Below are positions 21,271 through 30,647 of a DNA stretch of 39,523 nucleotides, in pieces. The DNA is taken from NCBI RefSeq assembly GCF_000701405.1, contig NZ_JNIV01000040.1:1-39523 (forward strand), in the 5' to 3' direction. The notes below the pieces were generated by a model. It did not search any database and had not been told where the DNA came from. It worked only from the letters and a program-made list of their open reading frames with translations. Position 1 is the stretch's first letter. The number at the start of each line of letters is the position of its first letter. The translations under genes were made by a program, and so were the position numbers. Origin of the DNA: Deinococcus marmoris DSM 12784 (GTDB lineage Bacteria; Deinococcota; Deinococci; Deinococcales; Deinococcaceae).

Positions 21271-24200
21271 TCAACCCTGCGGCCCCAGCAGCGCGCCCGG
21301 TCCGGCCCGCAGCAATTCCAGCGTATCGGCCAGTTCCAGGGGCCGGGCGAACAGGTAACCCTGGCCCCAGCGGCAGCCCAGGCGGATCAGGTGATCGCGC
21401 TGCATGGGCGTCTCGATGCCCTCGGCGATCACCTCCACATCCAGGGTGCGGGCCAGCAGCAGCACGGTCTGCACCACCTTGGCGCTGACCAGATCCTCGC
21501 CCAGCCGGGCGATGAAGGCCCGGTCCACCTTCAGGGCGTCCACCGGAAAGCGGTGCAGGAACGCCAGACTGGAATGCCCGGTCCCGAAATCGTCGATGTG
21601 GATTCGGACGCCCAGGCCGCGCAACTCGGTCAGGGTGCGGGCGGCCTCGTCGATATCCAGGATCAGGGCACTCTCGGTGACCTCCAGATGCAGCCGCGCG
21701 GCGGGAAAGCCGGTATCGTCCAGAATCCGGCGCACCGTTCCCACGAAGCCGGGGCGCAGGAACTGGCGGGTGGACACGTTGACCTGCAACGACGGGGGCG
21801 GGAAGGGCGCTGGACCAGCCGGGTCAGAACAGGCCAGATCAGGGCCGGACGCGGCCTGAAAGGTCCGGCAAGCCACCTCCAGCACGAAGGCCCCCAGCTC
21901 GGAGATGATCTCCAGTTCCTCGGCCAGCGGCACAAATTCGCACGGCGGCACCGCTCCAAGCTGCGGGTGCTGCCAGCGCAGCAGGGCCTCGTAAGCGCCG
22001 ATCCGGCCCGTCTGGATGTCCACGATGGGCTGGTAGACCAGCCGCATCTGGCCGCGCCGCGCCGCCTGCGCCAGATCGGCCTCGAGCTGAAGCTGGCGCA
22101 GGGCCACCGCGTGCATCTCGGGCCGGAAGGTCACCACCGGGCGCGACGGGTCACGCTTGGCGCGGTACATGCTCAGGTCCGCGTCGCGCAGGATGTCGGC
22201 GGGCGAGGCGTGGTGCAGTTCGCCCGGCGCGATGCCGATGCTAACGCTGACCCCCACCGAGCGGCCCTGGACTGTGAACGGCGAGATCAATCTGGCGCGG
22301 AGGCGCGCGGCGGCGGCCTCCACCCGCGACAGGTCACCCGGCGGCAACCCGCACATCAGCACGGCGAACTCGTCACCGCCCAGCCGGGCCACCAGCGCAT
22401 CGTCCATACAGGCTTTCAGGCGCTCGGCAAAGGCCTGGAGCAACTGGTCACCGGCGGTGTGGCCCAGGCTGTCGTTGATCACCTTGAACCGGTCCATATC
22501 CAGGTACAGCACCGCGTAGTCCGGCTGCCCGGTCTGGCGGGCCAGCGCCATCTGCTCTTCTAGGACACTGTACAGGCGGTCCCGGTTGAATAGCCGGGTC
22601 AGCGAGTCGTGGGTGGCCGCCCACAGCAGCCGCGCCTCGGCCTCCTGCCGCGCCGTGACGTCCCGCGACGAGGACAGGAACTGGTACGGAAGAGACGGGC
22701 CATCAGCCTCGGCCAGCCCATCCTGCTCGATCCTGGCGAGACTGACCTCCAGCGTCAGATAGTGGCCCTTCCGGTGGCGCAGCCTGAGCAGGATGGGGGG
22801 TCCCGGAGACTGACCCAGTTCGTGCAGGTCGACGCGGTCCTCCGGGTGCATCAGGGCCTCGGGAGAGGTGCCGATCAGCTCGGCTGGAACGTAGCCCAGC
22901 AGCCCGTGGACGCTGGGGCTGACATAGGTGAAGTCGCCGCCGGGACGGTGCAGACAGACCAGATCGTTGGTGTACTCGGCCAGCAGGCGGTACTGGGCCT
23001 CGCGCTCCCTGACCTGCGCGTGCAGCCACGAGCGTTCCAGCACCTGTTGCAGGTAGCCGCCCACCGAGCCGATGATCTGGGCGTCCCACGGCCCAAGCGG
23101 CTCGGCACTGCCGAAGGTCTCGACGTTCAGGACACCGATCACCTGCTGGCCGCGCAGCAGCGGCACGCACACTTCCGAAGTGATGCCGGGCAGGGCCAGC
23201 AGCGCGTCCGGGTCCCGGCTGAGGTCCTGGACCCACTGCGTCTCGCCGCTGCGGCAAGTCCGGCCCATCACGCCCTGGTCCAGCGGCAGGCGCTCGATCA
23301 CCTCGGCGTAGCCCACCTGATCCTGCATGGCCAGCACGTCGCCGTCCAGCAGGTACACGCTGACATGCGAGTACCCGAAGGTCTCGCGCAGTCCCCAGGT
23401 CACCGTCCGAACGCTCTGGGCGGTGTCCAGTCCAGCGCCGAACGAGGTCCGCAGGCGGTGCAGCAGGTCCAGCGCCCGGCGCTGCCGCTCGGTGTCGGCG
23501 TGCAGCCGCTCGCGCTCCAAGGCCTGCCCCAGCCAGGTGCCCAGCGTCGCCAGGGGGCGCAGGTCCTGCACGCCCAGGTGCCGGGACTCGCATTCCACGT
23601 CCAGCACGCCCACCACGCGCGTGCCGTCCAGCAGCGGCACGCAGATCTCGCTGATCACCCCCGGCAGCAGGGAGATGTAATCGGGGTCCTGAGTCACGTC
23701 CGGCACCAGCGCGGGCTGACCGCTGCGGGCAACCCGGCCCGCCACGCCCGTGTCCACCGGGTGCCAGGTGTCCCACTGGCCCTGCCCGGCGCTCTCACGC
23801 AGCACCAGCACGCCCCCCACCAGCGCGTCTCCTTTCAGCACAGCCCCTTCCAGCACGCCGATGGCCACATGCTCGATCTCCAGCAGCTCGTGAATGGCCT
23901 GGGTGATCTTCCCGAACAGCTCATGCTGGCTGCCCGAGTACGCCACCGCCCGCCACGCCCGCTCCAGCAGTTCCACCTCGCGCTGCGCGGCGTTCAGGGC
24001 GCACTCCAGGTCCAGCCGGTGCAGCGCTGCGGCCAGCAGCCCGGCCTGCGCCTGTGCCAGGGCCAGCAGCGGCGCGGGCGGCACGTCCACGGGCTGGCCC
24101 ACAGCCCCATCCACGGGTTCGAGGTCCAGATGCAGCGCCCCGCGCACCACCCCGCCCAGCTCGACAGGAACGGACAGCGAGAGGAAAGGCCGGGAAGACA

Positions 24201-24606
24201 CTGCGCCGCTCAGGGCCTGCACGGCGTCCGGGGCCAGCAGCGCCGCGTAGAGACTGGGAGCATCGAACAGGCGCTCAGGCTGCGGCAGGTGCGCCAGCAG
24301 TTCGGCGGCGCGGCGGCACAGGGCCAGCGGCGTGGCCGCGATGGGCGCAGACTCAGCCTGGGTGGATACAGGGCCAGCCTGGGGAGCGACAGATTCAGCC
24401 TGGGCCGCCAGTGCAAAAGTGCCGCTCTCGCCGGTCAGGAACAGCCGCGCCGCCACCACCGATTCCAGCTCCAGCATTCCCGCCAGCGGCCCCAGCAGGA
24501 CGTCTGGTGCAGACCCGGCCCCCGGTCCCGCCACAGGGACGGCAACGTCGGTCTCTTTCTGTCGGGGAGGAAAACTCGGCGGATGAGGGTGCATGAGAAT
24601 CTTCAT
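21271..24606 (-). CDS. GAF-GAF-PAS-GGDEF-EAL cyclic-di-GMP signalling protein
   Basis: A soluble sensor of about 1111 residues that should make and break cyclic di-GMP. Order: a poorly conserved Ala-rich N-terminus (1-190), GAF (about 205-350, EICVPLLDGTRVVGVLDV) and a second GAF (about 365-515, EVCVPLLRGQQVIGVLNV). Then PAS (about 520-640, FTYVSPSVHGLLGY), GGDEF (motif intact near 741) and EAL (EALLRW near 871, DDFGTG near 1003, AEGIET near 1075). Both catalytic domains keep their key residues. The RxxD inhibitory site ahead of GGDEF is not seen. No membrane helix or signal peptide is apparent. The start is uncertain: ATG at 24606 is used, but ATG at 24594 fits better with the TACCAT box at 24609-24614. 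No other c-di-GMP gene adjoins it. Confidence 0.93.
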   Translation of the reverse strand: MKILMHPHPPSFPPRQKETDVAVPVAGPGAGSAPDVLLGPLAGMLELESVVAARLFLTGESGTFALAAQAESVAPQAGPVSTQAESAPIAATPLALCRRAAELLAHLPQPERLFDAPSLYAALLAPDAVQALSGAVSSRPFLSLSVPVELGGVVRGALHLDLEPVDGAVGQPVDVPPAPLLALAQAQAGLLAAALHRLDLECALNAAQREVELLERAWRAVAYSGSQHELFGKITQAIHELLEIEHVAIGVLEGAVLKGDALVGGVLVLRESAGQGQWDTWHPVDTGVAGRVARSGQPALVPDVTQDPDYISLLPGVISEICVPLLDGTRVVGVLDVECESRHLGVQDLRPLATLGTWLGQALERERLHADTERQRRALDLLHRLRTSFGAGLDTAQSVRTVTWGLRETFGYSHVSVYLLDGDVLAMQDQVGYAEVIERLPLDQGVMGRTCRSGETQWVQDLSRDPDALLALPGITSEVCVPLLRGQQVIGVLNVETFGSAEPLGPWDAQIIGSVGGYLQQVLERSWLHAQVREREAQYRLLAEYTNDLVCLHRPGGDFTYVSPSVHGLLGYVPAELIGTSPEALMHPEDRVDLHELGQSPGPPILLRLRHRKGHYLTLEVSLARIEQDGLAEADGPSLPYQFLSSSRDVTARQEAEARLLWAATHDSLTRLFNRDRLYSVLEEQMALARQTGQPDYAVLYLDMDRFKVINDSLGHTAGDQLLQAFAERLKACMDDALVARLGGDEFAVLMCGLPPGDLSRVEAAAARLRARLISPFTVQGRSVGVSVSIGIAPGELHHASPADILRDADLSMYRAKRDPSRPVVTFRPEMHAVALRQLQLEADLAQAARRGQMRLVYQPIVDIQTGRIGAYEALLRWQHPQLGAVPPCEFVPLAEELEIISELGAFVLEVACRTFQAASGPDLACSDPAGPAPFPPPSLQVNVSTRQFLRPGFVGTVRRILDDTGFPAARLHLEVTESALILDIDEAARTLTELRGLGVRIHIDDFGTGHSSLAFLHRFPVDALKVDRAFIARLGEDLVSAKVVQTVLLLARTLDVEVIAEGIETPMQRDHLIRLGCRWGQGYLFARPLELADTLELLRAGPGALLGPQG

Positions 24607-24723
24607 GTATGGTAGCGCACCACTCTTTCTGAACAATCACTGCCCTCTCGACAACGGTTGCCTGCCGAATGATCATTGCGGCGCGGGCAGGCAAAGCTCA
24701 GGACGCAGATCAGGAATCCACTG

Positions 24724-25641
24724 CTAGCGCCCGCGCGCTGGCACCTTGATGTTCACACGCTTCTCCACACTCAGCAGCAGCGCCGCGCCGATCACCAGCG
24801 CCGCTCCCAGCAGGGCCAGGGCGGCCAGCCGCTCACCGAACAGCAGCGCCGCCAGCCCGGCGGCCACCACCGGCTCCACGCTGGCGATCACGCTGGCGCG
24901 GGTGGCGTTCAGGCGGCGCAGGCCCGCGCTATACAGCAGGTACGCCAGATACGTGGACAGCACCGCGATCCCTGCCAGCCCACCCCACGCGGAGGCCGAC
25001 TTGGCCGCAAATCCCGCCGGGGCCACGAAAGGCAGCAGTCCCAGCGCCCCCACCGGCAGCGCCACGCCCAGCAGCGCCGGGGTGCTGTAGCGGTGAAAAA
25101 ACGCCTTGCCGTACAGGTAATACAGGCTATATGTAAAGCCTGCGGTCAGTCCGAAGGCCAGCGCGGGGACTGTGACATTCACGCCCTGCCCGCCGCCCAG
25201 GCTGATCAGGGTGATCCCCAGCAGCGTTCCGGCAATCGCCAGCCACTCGCGCCCGCCGGGTTTCTCCTTCAAAAAGGCCCAGCCCAGCAGCGCCACGAAC
25301 GCCGGGGCGGTGTACAGCAGCACCGAGGCCAGACTGGCCCCGCCCGCCCTGACCGCCAACTGGTACGTGCCGTAAAAGATGCTGACCCCGGCAATCCCGA
25401 AAGCCGCCGTGATCCACAGGTCACGCCCACGCGGCAGGCGGCTGCGCGTTAGTAGCGCGTGCAGGGCGTACAGCGCCCCGCCCAGCAGCGCCCGCCAGAA
25501 CGCCACTTCCAGCGGGGCCACGCCCTCGGCCTGCACGCCCTTGCCAAAGATGCCCAACAGGCCCCACAGGCACGCGGCGGCCAGGATCAGCAGCGGTGCG
25601 GGAATGGCGGACCGGGCCGGAATGGCAGCCTCCGCGCTCAC
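24724..25641 (-). CDS. EamA/DMT family transporter
   Basis: An inner-membrane transporter of the drug/metabolite transporter superfamily, 305 residues. There are two EamA repeats with about ten hydrophobic helices. The first begins [19 protein letters not shown] and the second [22 protein letters not shown]. Typical turns are [31 protein letters not shown], and [24 protein letters not shown]. The chosen GTG at 25641 overlaps the stop of the upstream gene in the form GTGA. A GTG four codons earlier (25653) is also possible. The overlap makes it the second gene of a two-gene operon with the secreted protein at 25638-26393. The substrate cannot be predicted. Amino acids and metabolites are common in this family. 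Confidence 0.9.
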   Translation of the reverse strand: MSAEAAIPARSAIPAPLLILAAACLWGLLGIFGKGVQAEGVAPLEVAFWRALLGGALYALHALLTRSRLPRGRDLWITAAFGIAGVSIFYGTYQLAVRAGGASLASVLLYTAPAFVALLGWAFLKEKPGGREWLAIAGTLLGITLISLGGGQGVNVTVPALAFGLTAGFTYSLYYLYGKAFFHRYSTPALLGVALPVGALGLLPFVAPAGFAAKSASAWGGLAGIAVLSTYLAYLLYSAGLRRLNATRASVIASVEPVVAAGLAALLFGERLAALALLGAALVIGAALLLSVEKRVNIKVPARGR

Positions 25642-26393
25642 CTGCGCCGCCACAGCGCCAGCGTCGCCGCCACGGTCAGCAGCAGGGCCAGCCCGCCCAG
25701 CGCCGCCAGAATCAGGCTGGCACGGTCCCGCGTGTCGCCCACCGGGGCCAGGGTGCCGTCGGTAAAGGCGCGGGTGTCCCCGGCGGGGGCCAGCACGTCC
25801 ACGGGCGTGGGCGCGTCCGCCCGCCCGGTCTGGAGGCTGCCCGGCCCGCTTCCCCCGCTGGGTTTCAGCACGCCGCCCGCCGACAGCGGGGTATAGACGC
25901 TGCTGGTCACCCAGTACGCGTAACTGCCAGCAGGCACGGCGGCGTCAATGACCAGTCCGGTGCCGTCCAATCGCACAGTGGGCGGGGCCAGACGCTCAAG
26001 CTGCTCCCCGGTGTCGTCCGTCCGCTCCAGCGTGCTGCCGTAACCGGTCACGCGCAGGTGGTAGTGCCAGCCCCCACTGCGCGCCCGCAGCCCGGTGTCT
26101 GCCAGCGCCGTCCGCCCGCCGGGACCCGCCTTGATAAAAATATCGGTGACCCCCGCCGAGAAACCCGACGGCGCGTTCCAGGGGTTGCCGATCTGCCCGA
26201 GGCTGACGGTAAAACGCATGCCTGTCGTCTGTGTTGCCACGGTCTGCGGCGCGGCGCTGAACGAGCGCAGGTCCAGCGCGTCCCCGGTCACGGCGGGCTG
26301 GCGCGGCAGGATGTAACCGCCGTCCCCAAGCGCGTCCCCCGCCGGATCGGCAACGGTCAGCAGAGAGGCGGTGAGCAGCATCAACAACAGCAC
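25638..26393 (-). CDS. Secreted, C-terminally anchored protein with glucodextranase-C-like domain
   Basis: A 251-residue envelope protein. It starts with a short signal peptide ([13 protein letters not shown]) and ends with a membrane helix ([23 protein letters not shown]) followed by RRR. This leaves the domain outside and the tail inside. The mature N-terminus [15 protein letters not shown] matches the opening of the C-terminal module of glucodextranases and related amylolytic proteins. [10 protein letters not shown] lies near residue 197. Here the module occurs without any hydrolase. GTG at 26393 is chosen because TATACT (26401-26406, minus) lies 7 nt before it. A longer open frame beginning at 26696 would run through repeats and lacks coding character. 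It is coupled to the EamA gene by overlapping stop and start codons. Its function is unknown, with carbohydrate binding as the best guess. Confidence 0.75.
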   Translation of the reverse strand: MLLLMLLTASLLTVADPAGDALGDGGYILPRQPAVTGDALDLRSFSAAPQTVATQTTGMRFTVSLGQIGNPWNAPSGFSAGVTDIFIKAGPGGRTALADTGLRARSGGWHYHLRVTGYGSTLERTDDTGEQLERLAPPTVRLDGTGLVIDAAVPAGSYAYWVTSSVYTPLSAGGVLKPSGGSGPGSLQTGRADAPTPVDVLAPAGDTRAFTDGTLAPVGDTRDRASLILAALGGLALLLTVAATLALWRRR

Positions 26394-26547
26394 AGTGGGA
26401 AGTATAGAGGCGGGGTGTGGAATGCGGGGCCAGGACCGGGTAGCCGCGCCGTTATACAAAATGAATGGTGGTCTACTCAGACCGCCTGATGCGATTTTGT
26501 TGTCCAGCGCCTGAGGCGCGCTTCGCCCGCCACCCCCCTCTCCTGCG

Positions 26548-26594
26548 GAGCTGTACCAGTCCCAGCCTCTCGCGGTGCGAGCTGTACCAGTCCC
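26548..26594. repeat. Tandem pair of a 16-bp sequence, period 31 bp
   Basis: GAGCTGTACCAGTCCC occurs at 26548-26563 and again, identical, at 26579-26594. The spacer AGCCTCTCGCGGTGC and the flanks CTCCTGCG and GCAAGGAGG give short hairpins. The role is unknown. Confidence 0.7.
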
Positions 26595-26784
26595 CCGCAA
26601 GGAGGGAGGAGCCAAAAGCACCACGCTTTGGCACGTCCAGAAACCCCAACGAAACAGCAACCGAAGGCCGTCGGGCGCGAAGCGCACGGGCCACATTCGG
26701 CGTAACGGAGCAGGGCATCAGACCCGGATATCGCCGCCCTCTCCCGCCCAAAACGCCCATAAACTCGTGCCTAGCGCAGCGCTG

Positions 26785-26825
26785 CTCACCCTGCCCCTCT
26801 GGGGTAGGGGGCTGGGGGGTGGGGC
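26785..26825 (-). repeat. Palindromic intergenic repeat, second family, copy F
   Basis: CTCACCCTGCCCCTC-TGGGGTAGGGGG-CTGGGGGGTGGGG. Its layout resembles copies D (12620-12672) and E (39108-39154): a short C-rich/G-rich stem with a longer G-rich arm. The match is looser than between D and E. It lies downstream of proB. Confidence 0.4.
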
Positions 26826-26880
26826 TGCCCGAATGACCAACCCGGAATCTCCCCGCCCCCAGTTTTTTACATCCCAGCTT

Positions 26881-27972
26881 CTACAGCCGAACCAGATCGT
26901 CCCGGTGGACCGCTTCCGGCCCATAGGTAAAGCCCAGCAGCCCCTCAATCTCGCGCGAGTGATGCCCCGCGATGCGGCCCAAATCCGCCGAGGCATAACG
27001 CGTCAGCCCACGCGCCAGTTCCACGCCACCCGGACCGATCAGACGAATGGTCTGGCCGCGCACGAACTCGCCCTCCACACGCCGGATTCCGGCAGGTAAC
27101 AGGCTGGAGCCACGCTCGGTCACGGCCCGCGCCGCGCCGTCGTCCAGATGCACGCGGGCAGGGGACACCTCGGCCAGAATCCAGCGTTTGCGGGCTTCCA
27201 GGCGTGATCCAGCAGCCAGAAAGCGCGTGCCCAGCGCCTCGCCGCCCACGATGCGGGCCAGCGCGTCCGGGGCGTCACCGGGAGCGATGACCACCGGGGT
27301 GCCGGCACGGGTGGCGATCTCGGCGGCCTGAATCTTGGTGTGCATCCCACCCGTGCCCCGGTGAGAGCCTGCGCCCCCGGCCCGCGCCCAGACCTCCGGC
27401 GTGACGCGCTCCACCACGGGAATCAGGGTGGCCTCTGGATCGGTGCGGGGGTCCGCCGTGTACAGGCCCGGCGCATCGGTCAGGATCACCAGCAGATCGG
27501 CGTCCACCAGATTCGCCACGAAGGCCGAGAGGGTGTCGTTGTCGCCCACCCGGATCTGCTCCAGCGCCACAGCATCGTTCTCGTTGATGATCGGCAGCAC
27601 GCCCCGGCTCAGGCAGGCGTCCAGGGTGGTGCGGGCATTCAGGTAGCGGGTGCGGTCCCGAAAATCGTCGGCGGTCAGCAGCACCTGCGCCACGTTCACG
27701 CCGTACAGCTCGGCCAGCAGGGCGTACAGGTGCATCAGGCGGCCCTGGCCCACCGCCGCCAGCAGTTGTTTCTCGGCCAGCGTACGGTCACGCGGCGGAA
27801 AGGCCAGGGCCTCCCAGCCCGCCAGCACCGCGCCGCTGCTGACCAGCACCACCTGATGCCCGGCGGCCTGCACCGCCACCATGCCGCGCATCAGGTCCAC
27901 CAGACGCGGGCGGCTCAGGCGGTCTCCCCCCGCCGTCAGGACGCTGGTGCCGAGTTTCAGGACGACGCGCAT
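26881..27972 (-). CDS. proB: Glutamate 5-kinase
   Basis: First step of proline synthesis: phosphorylates L-glutamate with ATP. The 363 residues comprise an amino-acid-kinase domain (VVLKLGTSVLTAGG at the start, VLVSSGAVLAG near 52, PIINENDAVALEQIRVGDND near 134, GTGGMHTKIQAAEIA near 210). A C-terminal PUA domain (about 270-355, RVHLDDGAARAV) is typical of the long form. The ATG at 27972 is supported by TATCCT (27980-27985, minus) 7 nt upstream and by the conserved N-terminus MRVVLKLGTSVL. The longer frame to 28110 was rejected. proA, which encodes the next enzyme, is not adjacent. The gene appears to stand alone, divergent from a secreted protein gene. Confidence 0.97.
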   Translation of the reverse strand: MRVVLKLGTSVLTAGGDRLSRPRLVDLMRGMVAVQAAGHQVVLVSSGAVLAGWEALAFPPRDRTLAEKQLLAAVGQGRLMHLYALLAELYGVNVAQVLLTADDFRDRTRYLNARTTLDACLSRGVLPIINENDAVALEQIRVGDNDTLSAFVANLVDADLLVILTDAPGLYTADPRTDPEATLIPVVERVTPEVWARAGGAGSHRGTGGMHTKIQAAEIATRAGTPVVIAPGDAPDALARIVGGEALGTRFLAAGSRLEARKRWILAEVSPARVHLDDGAARAVTERGSSLLPAGIRRVEGEFVRGQTIRLIGPGGVELARGLTRYASADLGRIAGHHSREIEGLLGFTYGPEAVHRDDLVRL

Positions 27973-28108
27973 GGCCCAGAGGATAGTGCGCGGGCGAGGG
28001 GCCGGGGGGCCGCTGCATTGTTTTTGGGCACAGCATTGTTTCAAAGGACAGCGGAGCGCAAAATGGGCCGCACCCTTCCCCGACGCCCGCTCCATTGGAG
28101 GCCTCCCC
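27973..28108. promoter_or_regulatory. Divergent proB / secreted-protein control region with direct repeats and palindromic ribosome site
   Basis: Leftward, TATCCT (27980-27985, minus) serves proB. In the middle GCATTGTTT occurs twice, at 28015-28023 and 28033-28041, an 18-bp period that would place both copies roughly on one face of the helix. At the right GGAGGCCTCC (28097-28106) is a perfect 10-bp palindrome that includes the ribosome-binding GGAGG of the plus-strand gene. Confidence 0.45.
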
Positions 28109-29335
28109 ATGTCCAGACCCGCTGCACACCCCCACCTGATCCTCCTGTGCGCCGCCCTGCTGTCCAGTGCCCAAGCGGGCGGCAGCGAGGCCGTCCAGAC
28201 CTCAAGTTTTCAAACTCTAGCGCCGCCCCCCGCCGAGGCTGCGCGTCCGCTGCGCGAACTGCAACTGGCCGCCGCCCCGGACGGCTCCCTCGTGCTGGCG
28301 CTGCTGAACGACGCGGGGCAGGCCGACAGCGGCAAGGGCATGTACGAGTCGCGCAAGGTGCGGGTCTGGCGCAATGCGGGGGGCGGCTGGGAACCCCTGC
28401 GCGGCGGCCTGCCCGGCGGCGTGCTGAATTACGACGTGCCGCGCCCCGCCTCCAACATGGATCTGGCGCTGGACGGGCAGGGCACGCCGATCATGGTCTG
28501 GAACGAGAATTACGGCGACAACGACGTGGTGGTCTTCCGGGCGTATCAGGATGGAAACTGGACCGACTGGTTTCCGCGCTATCTGGGCGACGATCTGCCC
28601 TACGCGGCCCGCACCCGCTCGGTGGTGGCGCAGAATGGCGAACCCGTGCTGGCCTGGGGCGAGACCCTGCGCACCCCCTACGGCAGCCGCCTGACCGTGC
28701 GCCGCTGGGATGCGGCGACAAAGACATGGAACCGCAGCCCGGCCTTCAACACGATCAGCGTCTTCTCGCGCACGCCTGCGCTGGCCCTGAACGCGGCGGG
28801 GCAGCCGGTGGTGGCGTGGCTTCAGGGCGAGGTACTGGCCAGCAATGTCTTTGTGAAGCGCTGGAACGGCACGGTCTGGGAAGCGCTGGGCGGCAGCCTC
28901 AACCGCACACCGGACCGCTATCTGGCCGCCACCCGCCTCAAGCTGGACGCCCAGGGACAGCCCACCGTGGCGTGGCTGGAAGACCTGAACGGCAAGGACG
29001 CGCTGTACGTCTCGCGCTGGGACGGGCAACAGTGGCAGGCGCTGGGCGGCCCCGTCAGTGCGAATTACGCTTCTGGCCCGGCCCTGGCGCTGGACGCAGG
29101 CGGGCAGCCGGTGCTGGCCTGGGTGGAGGAACGCTCCGGCGTCGGCCAGATTCACCTGGCCCGCTGGAATGGTGGACGCTGGCAGGATTCCGGCGTGATC
29201 AATCTGGACCCCCGCAAAGACGCCCGCGCACCCAGCCTCGCGGTACTGCCGGACGGTGAAATCGTGCTGGCCTGGCGCGAGGACGTGAACGGCGTGTACG
29301 GGGTGCAGTTGCGGAAGATCGGAGGGAAGCCCTGA
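28109..29335 (+). CDS. Secreted repeat protein, probable beta-propeller
   Basis: A 408-residue exported protein with a signal peptide (MSRPAAHPHLILLCAALLSSAQA). The mature part is built of about six repeats of 45-55 residues. These have a recurring pattern P-LALDA-GQPVVAW followed by V-RWNG--W-ALGG, for example near residues 220, 290, 325 and 350. Repeats of this kind in other proteins form beta-propellers related to sialidase or BNR blades. No catalytic residues were recognised, so binding or scaffolding at the cell surface is more likely than hydrolysis. It is one of the few genes here with a proper Shine-Dalgarno (GGAGG at 28097-28101, 7 nt before ATG). That site lies in a palindrome that may hide it in the RNA. 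Confidence 0.8.
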   Translation: MSRPAAHPHLILLCAALLSSAQAGGSEAVQTSSFQTLAPPPAEAARPLRELQLAAAPDGSLVLALLNDAGQADSGKGMYESRKVRVWRNAGGGWEPLRGGLPGGVLNYDVPRPASNMDLALDGQGTPIMVWNENYGDNDVVVFRAYQDGNWTDWFPRYLGDDLPYAARTRSVVAQNGEPVLAWGETLRTPYGSRLTVRRWDAATKTWNRSPAFNTISVFSRTPALALNAAGQPVVAWLQGEVLASNVFVKRWNGTVWEALGGSLNRTPDRYLAATRLKLDAQGQPTVAWLEDLNGKDALYVSRWDGQQWQALGGPVSANYASGPALALDAGGQPVLAWVEERSGVGQIHLARWNGGRWQDSGVINLDPRKDARAPSLAVLPDGEIVLAWREDVNGVYGVQLRKIGGKP

Positions 29336-29357
29336 TCTCAGAGCCTCTCCCTGACGC

Positions 29358-30512
29358 CTACTGCGTGTTCAGGAAATCCAGAATGGCCCGCGCCAGACCC
29401 TGCGCGATCTTCTCGCGGTAGGCGGGAGTTGCCAGCCGGGGTCCCTCAGTGGGGCTGCTGCCGAAGCCGATCTCGGTCAGGATGGCGGGGGTGGTGGGGT
29501 TGCGGATCACGTAAAAGGCGTCGGTCTTGACGCCCCGGTTGACGGCCCCGGTGTACTGCAACAGCCGAGATTGCACCTTCTGGGCCAGTTGGCGCGAGAA
29601 CGACAGCTTGGCCTGCGCCAGAATGTCGCCCAGCAGGTTCTGGGCGCTGCTGGCCGCCTGCCGGGTCAGCTCCTGGCCCACGCTGCCGCCGCCGTTTTCC
29701 AGGACGGCGCGGCTGTTGCCCCCCACAGGCGGCTGCCCGAAGTAAAACGTCTCGATGCCCTGTGCCGACGCTCCGCCCGCATTGACGTGAATGCTGATGT
29801 ACGCGCTGACCCGGCCAGTGGTGGCCAGCCGCGAACGGGCGTCCAGATCGCTGCGCTTGTCAGCGCTGAGCCAGTTGTCGGCAGTACGCACCATCACCAC
29901 GTCCACGCCGTGCTTGATCAGTTCGGCGCGGGTTCGCAGGGCCACGTCCAGGGTCACGTCCTTCTCCTTGACCCACCGGCTGACCATGCCCGAGTCGCCG
30001 CCGCCGTGTCCGGCATCCAGCACCACGCGGGGGCGGGTCACGGTGGCCGTGGCCACGGGCCTGGTCACCGCCGCCGGCCTGGACGCCAGCGCGGCGGCAG
30101 AGGTGGGCACGTCGATCACCAGCCGGGCCGCCGCCGCGCCACTCCTGGGCAGCACGCTGACTCTGGTCTTTGCCGCGCTGCCATTCCCCGACAGGGTGAC
30201 CGTGACCGTGCCGCCCGCCACCGCGTAGGCCGTGACGCCCGCCGCCTTCAGCACGCCCTGCTCGGCCCTGAGCCTGACACTGAGCTTGACGGTCACGCTG
30301 CGCCCCGCCGCGCTGACCCTGGACGTGGCGTTGCCCGGCAGGTCGAACACCAGCCGGGTGTAGCCGTCGTGCGATCCCACACGCGGGGCGGCGTCGGCGC
30401 GGGGCAAGGCCAGAAAGGCACACAGCAGGGCGACGATCTGAAGAAGCCGGAAAGAACGCGCCGCACCCCGGCGGAGTGGGAACGCAATGGACAGGAGAAA
30501 CGAGGAGATCAC
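29358..30512 (-). CDS. N-acetylmuramoyl-L-alanine amidase with AMIN domain
   Basis: A secreted cell-wall amidase that cleaves the bond between muramic acid and L-alanine in peptidoglycan, used in cell separation. The 384 residues comprise a signal peptide (about 1-41, ending ALPRADA), an AMIN-like targeting domain (about 42-150), a short Thr/Ala/Val linker, and an Amidase_3 domain (about 160-382). Zinc and catalytic residues are visible in VVLDAGHGG, KEKDVTLDVAL, SIHVNAG and LTEIGFGS. The GTG at 30512 is chosen because TACACT (30521-30526, minus) ends 8 nt upstream and the signal peptide begins soon after. An open frame to 30587 exists but would add unneeded residues ahead of the signal. It is divergent from the OstA-like gene, both acting in the envelope. 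Confidence 0.93.
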   Translation of the reverse strand: MISSFLLSIAFPLRRGAARSFRLLQIVALLCAFLALPRADAAPRVGSHDGYTRLVFDLPGNATSRVSAAGRSVTVKLSVRLRAEQGVLKAAGVTAYAVAGGTVTVTLSGNGSAAKTRVSVLPRSGAAAARLVIDVPTSAAALASRPAAVTRPVATATVTRPRVVLDAGHGGGDSGMVSRWVKEKDVTLDVALRTRAELIKHGVDVVMVRTADNWLSADKRSDLDARSRLATTGRVSAYISIHVNAGGASAQGIETFYFGQPPVGGNSRAVLENGGGSVGQELTRQAASSAQNLLGDILAQAKLSFSRQLAQKVQSRLLQYTGAVNRGVKTDAFYVIRNPTTPAILTEIGFGSSPTEGPRLATPAYREKIAQGLARAILDFLNTQ

Positions 30513-30647
30513 TGTCCCGGAGTGTAACGCCCCCGTCCTGACCAGCGATTGAAACCCCATGAGAGCGCGGGGAGGGCGCGGGGGCACCTGAAGTGGATCT
30601 GACCGCGCCCCTCACGCCGCTCAGGCGTGGGCCGTTACGGTGAGAGG

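Larger units (their letters stand above)
26394..26880. other. Gene-free, repeat-rich region between proB and the secreted protein gene
   Basis: Nearly 490 bp with open frames on both strands but none with a credible start, ribosome site or recognisable protein. It contains the TATACT promoter of the minus-strand gene at its left end. Further on are a tandem pair of 16-mers (26548-26594), several GC-rich stems, and a palindromic repeat near the proB end (26785-26825). It could be a degraded mobile element. No transposase fragment was recognised. Confidence 0.6.

Noticed and set aside
22609..24615. A 668-codon open frame on the plus strand
   Set aside because: Antisense to the GGDEF-EAL gene and of typical shadow composition.
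26548..26594. A CRISPR array
   Set aside because: Only two repeat copies of 16 bp with a 15-bp spacer, and no cas genes in the window.
26465..27099. Possible genes in the region before proB (several frames on both strands)
   Set aside because: All run through repeats or into proB, with no start signals or family resemblance.
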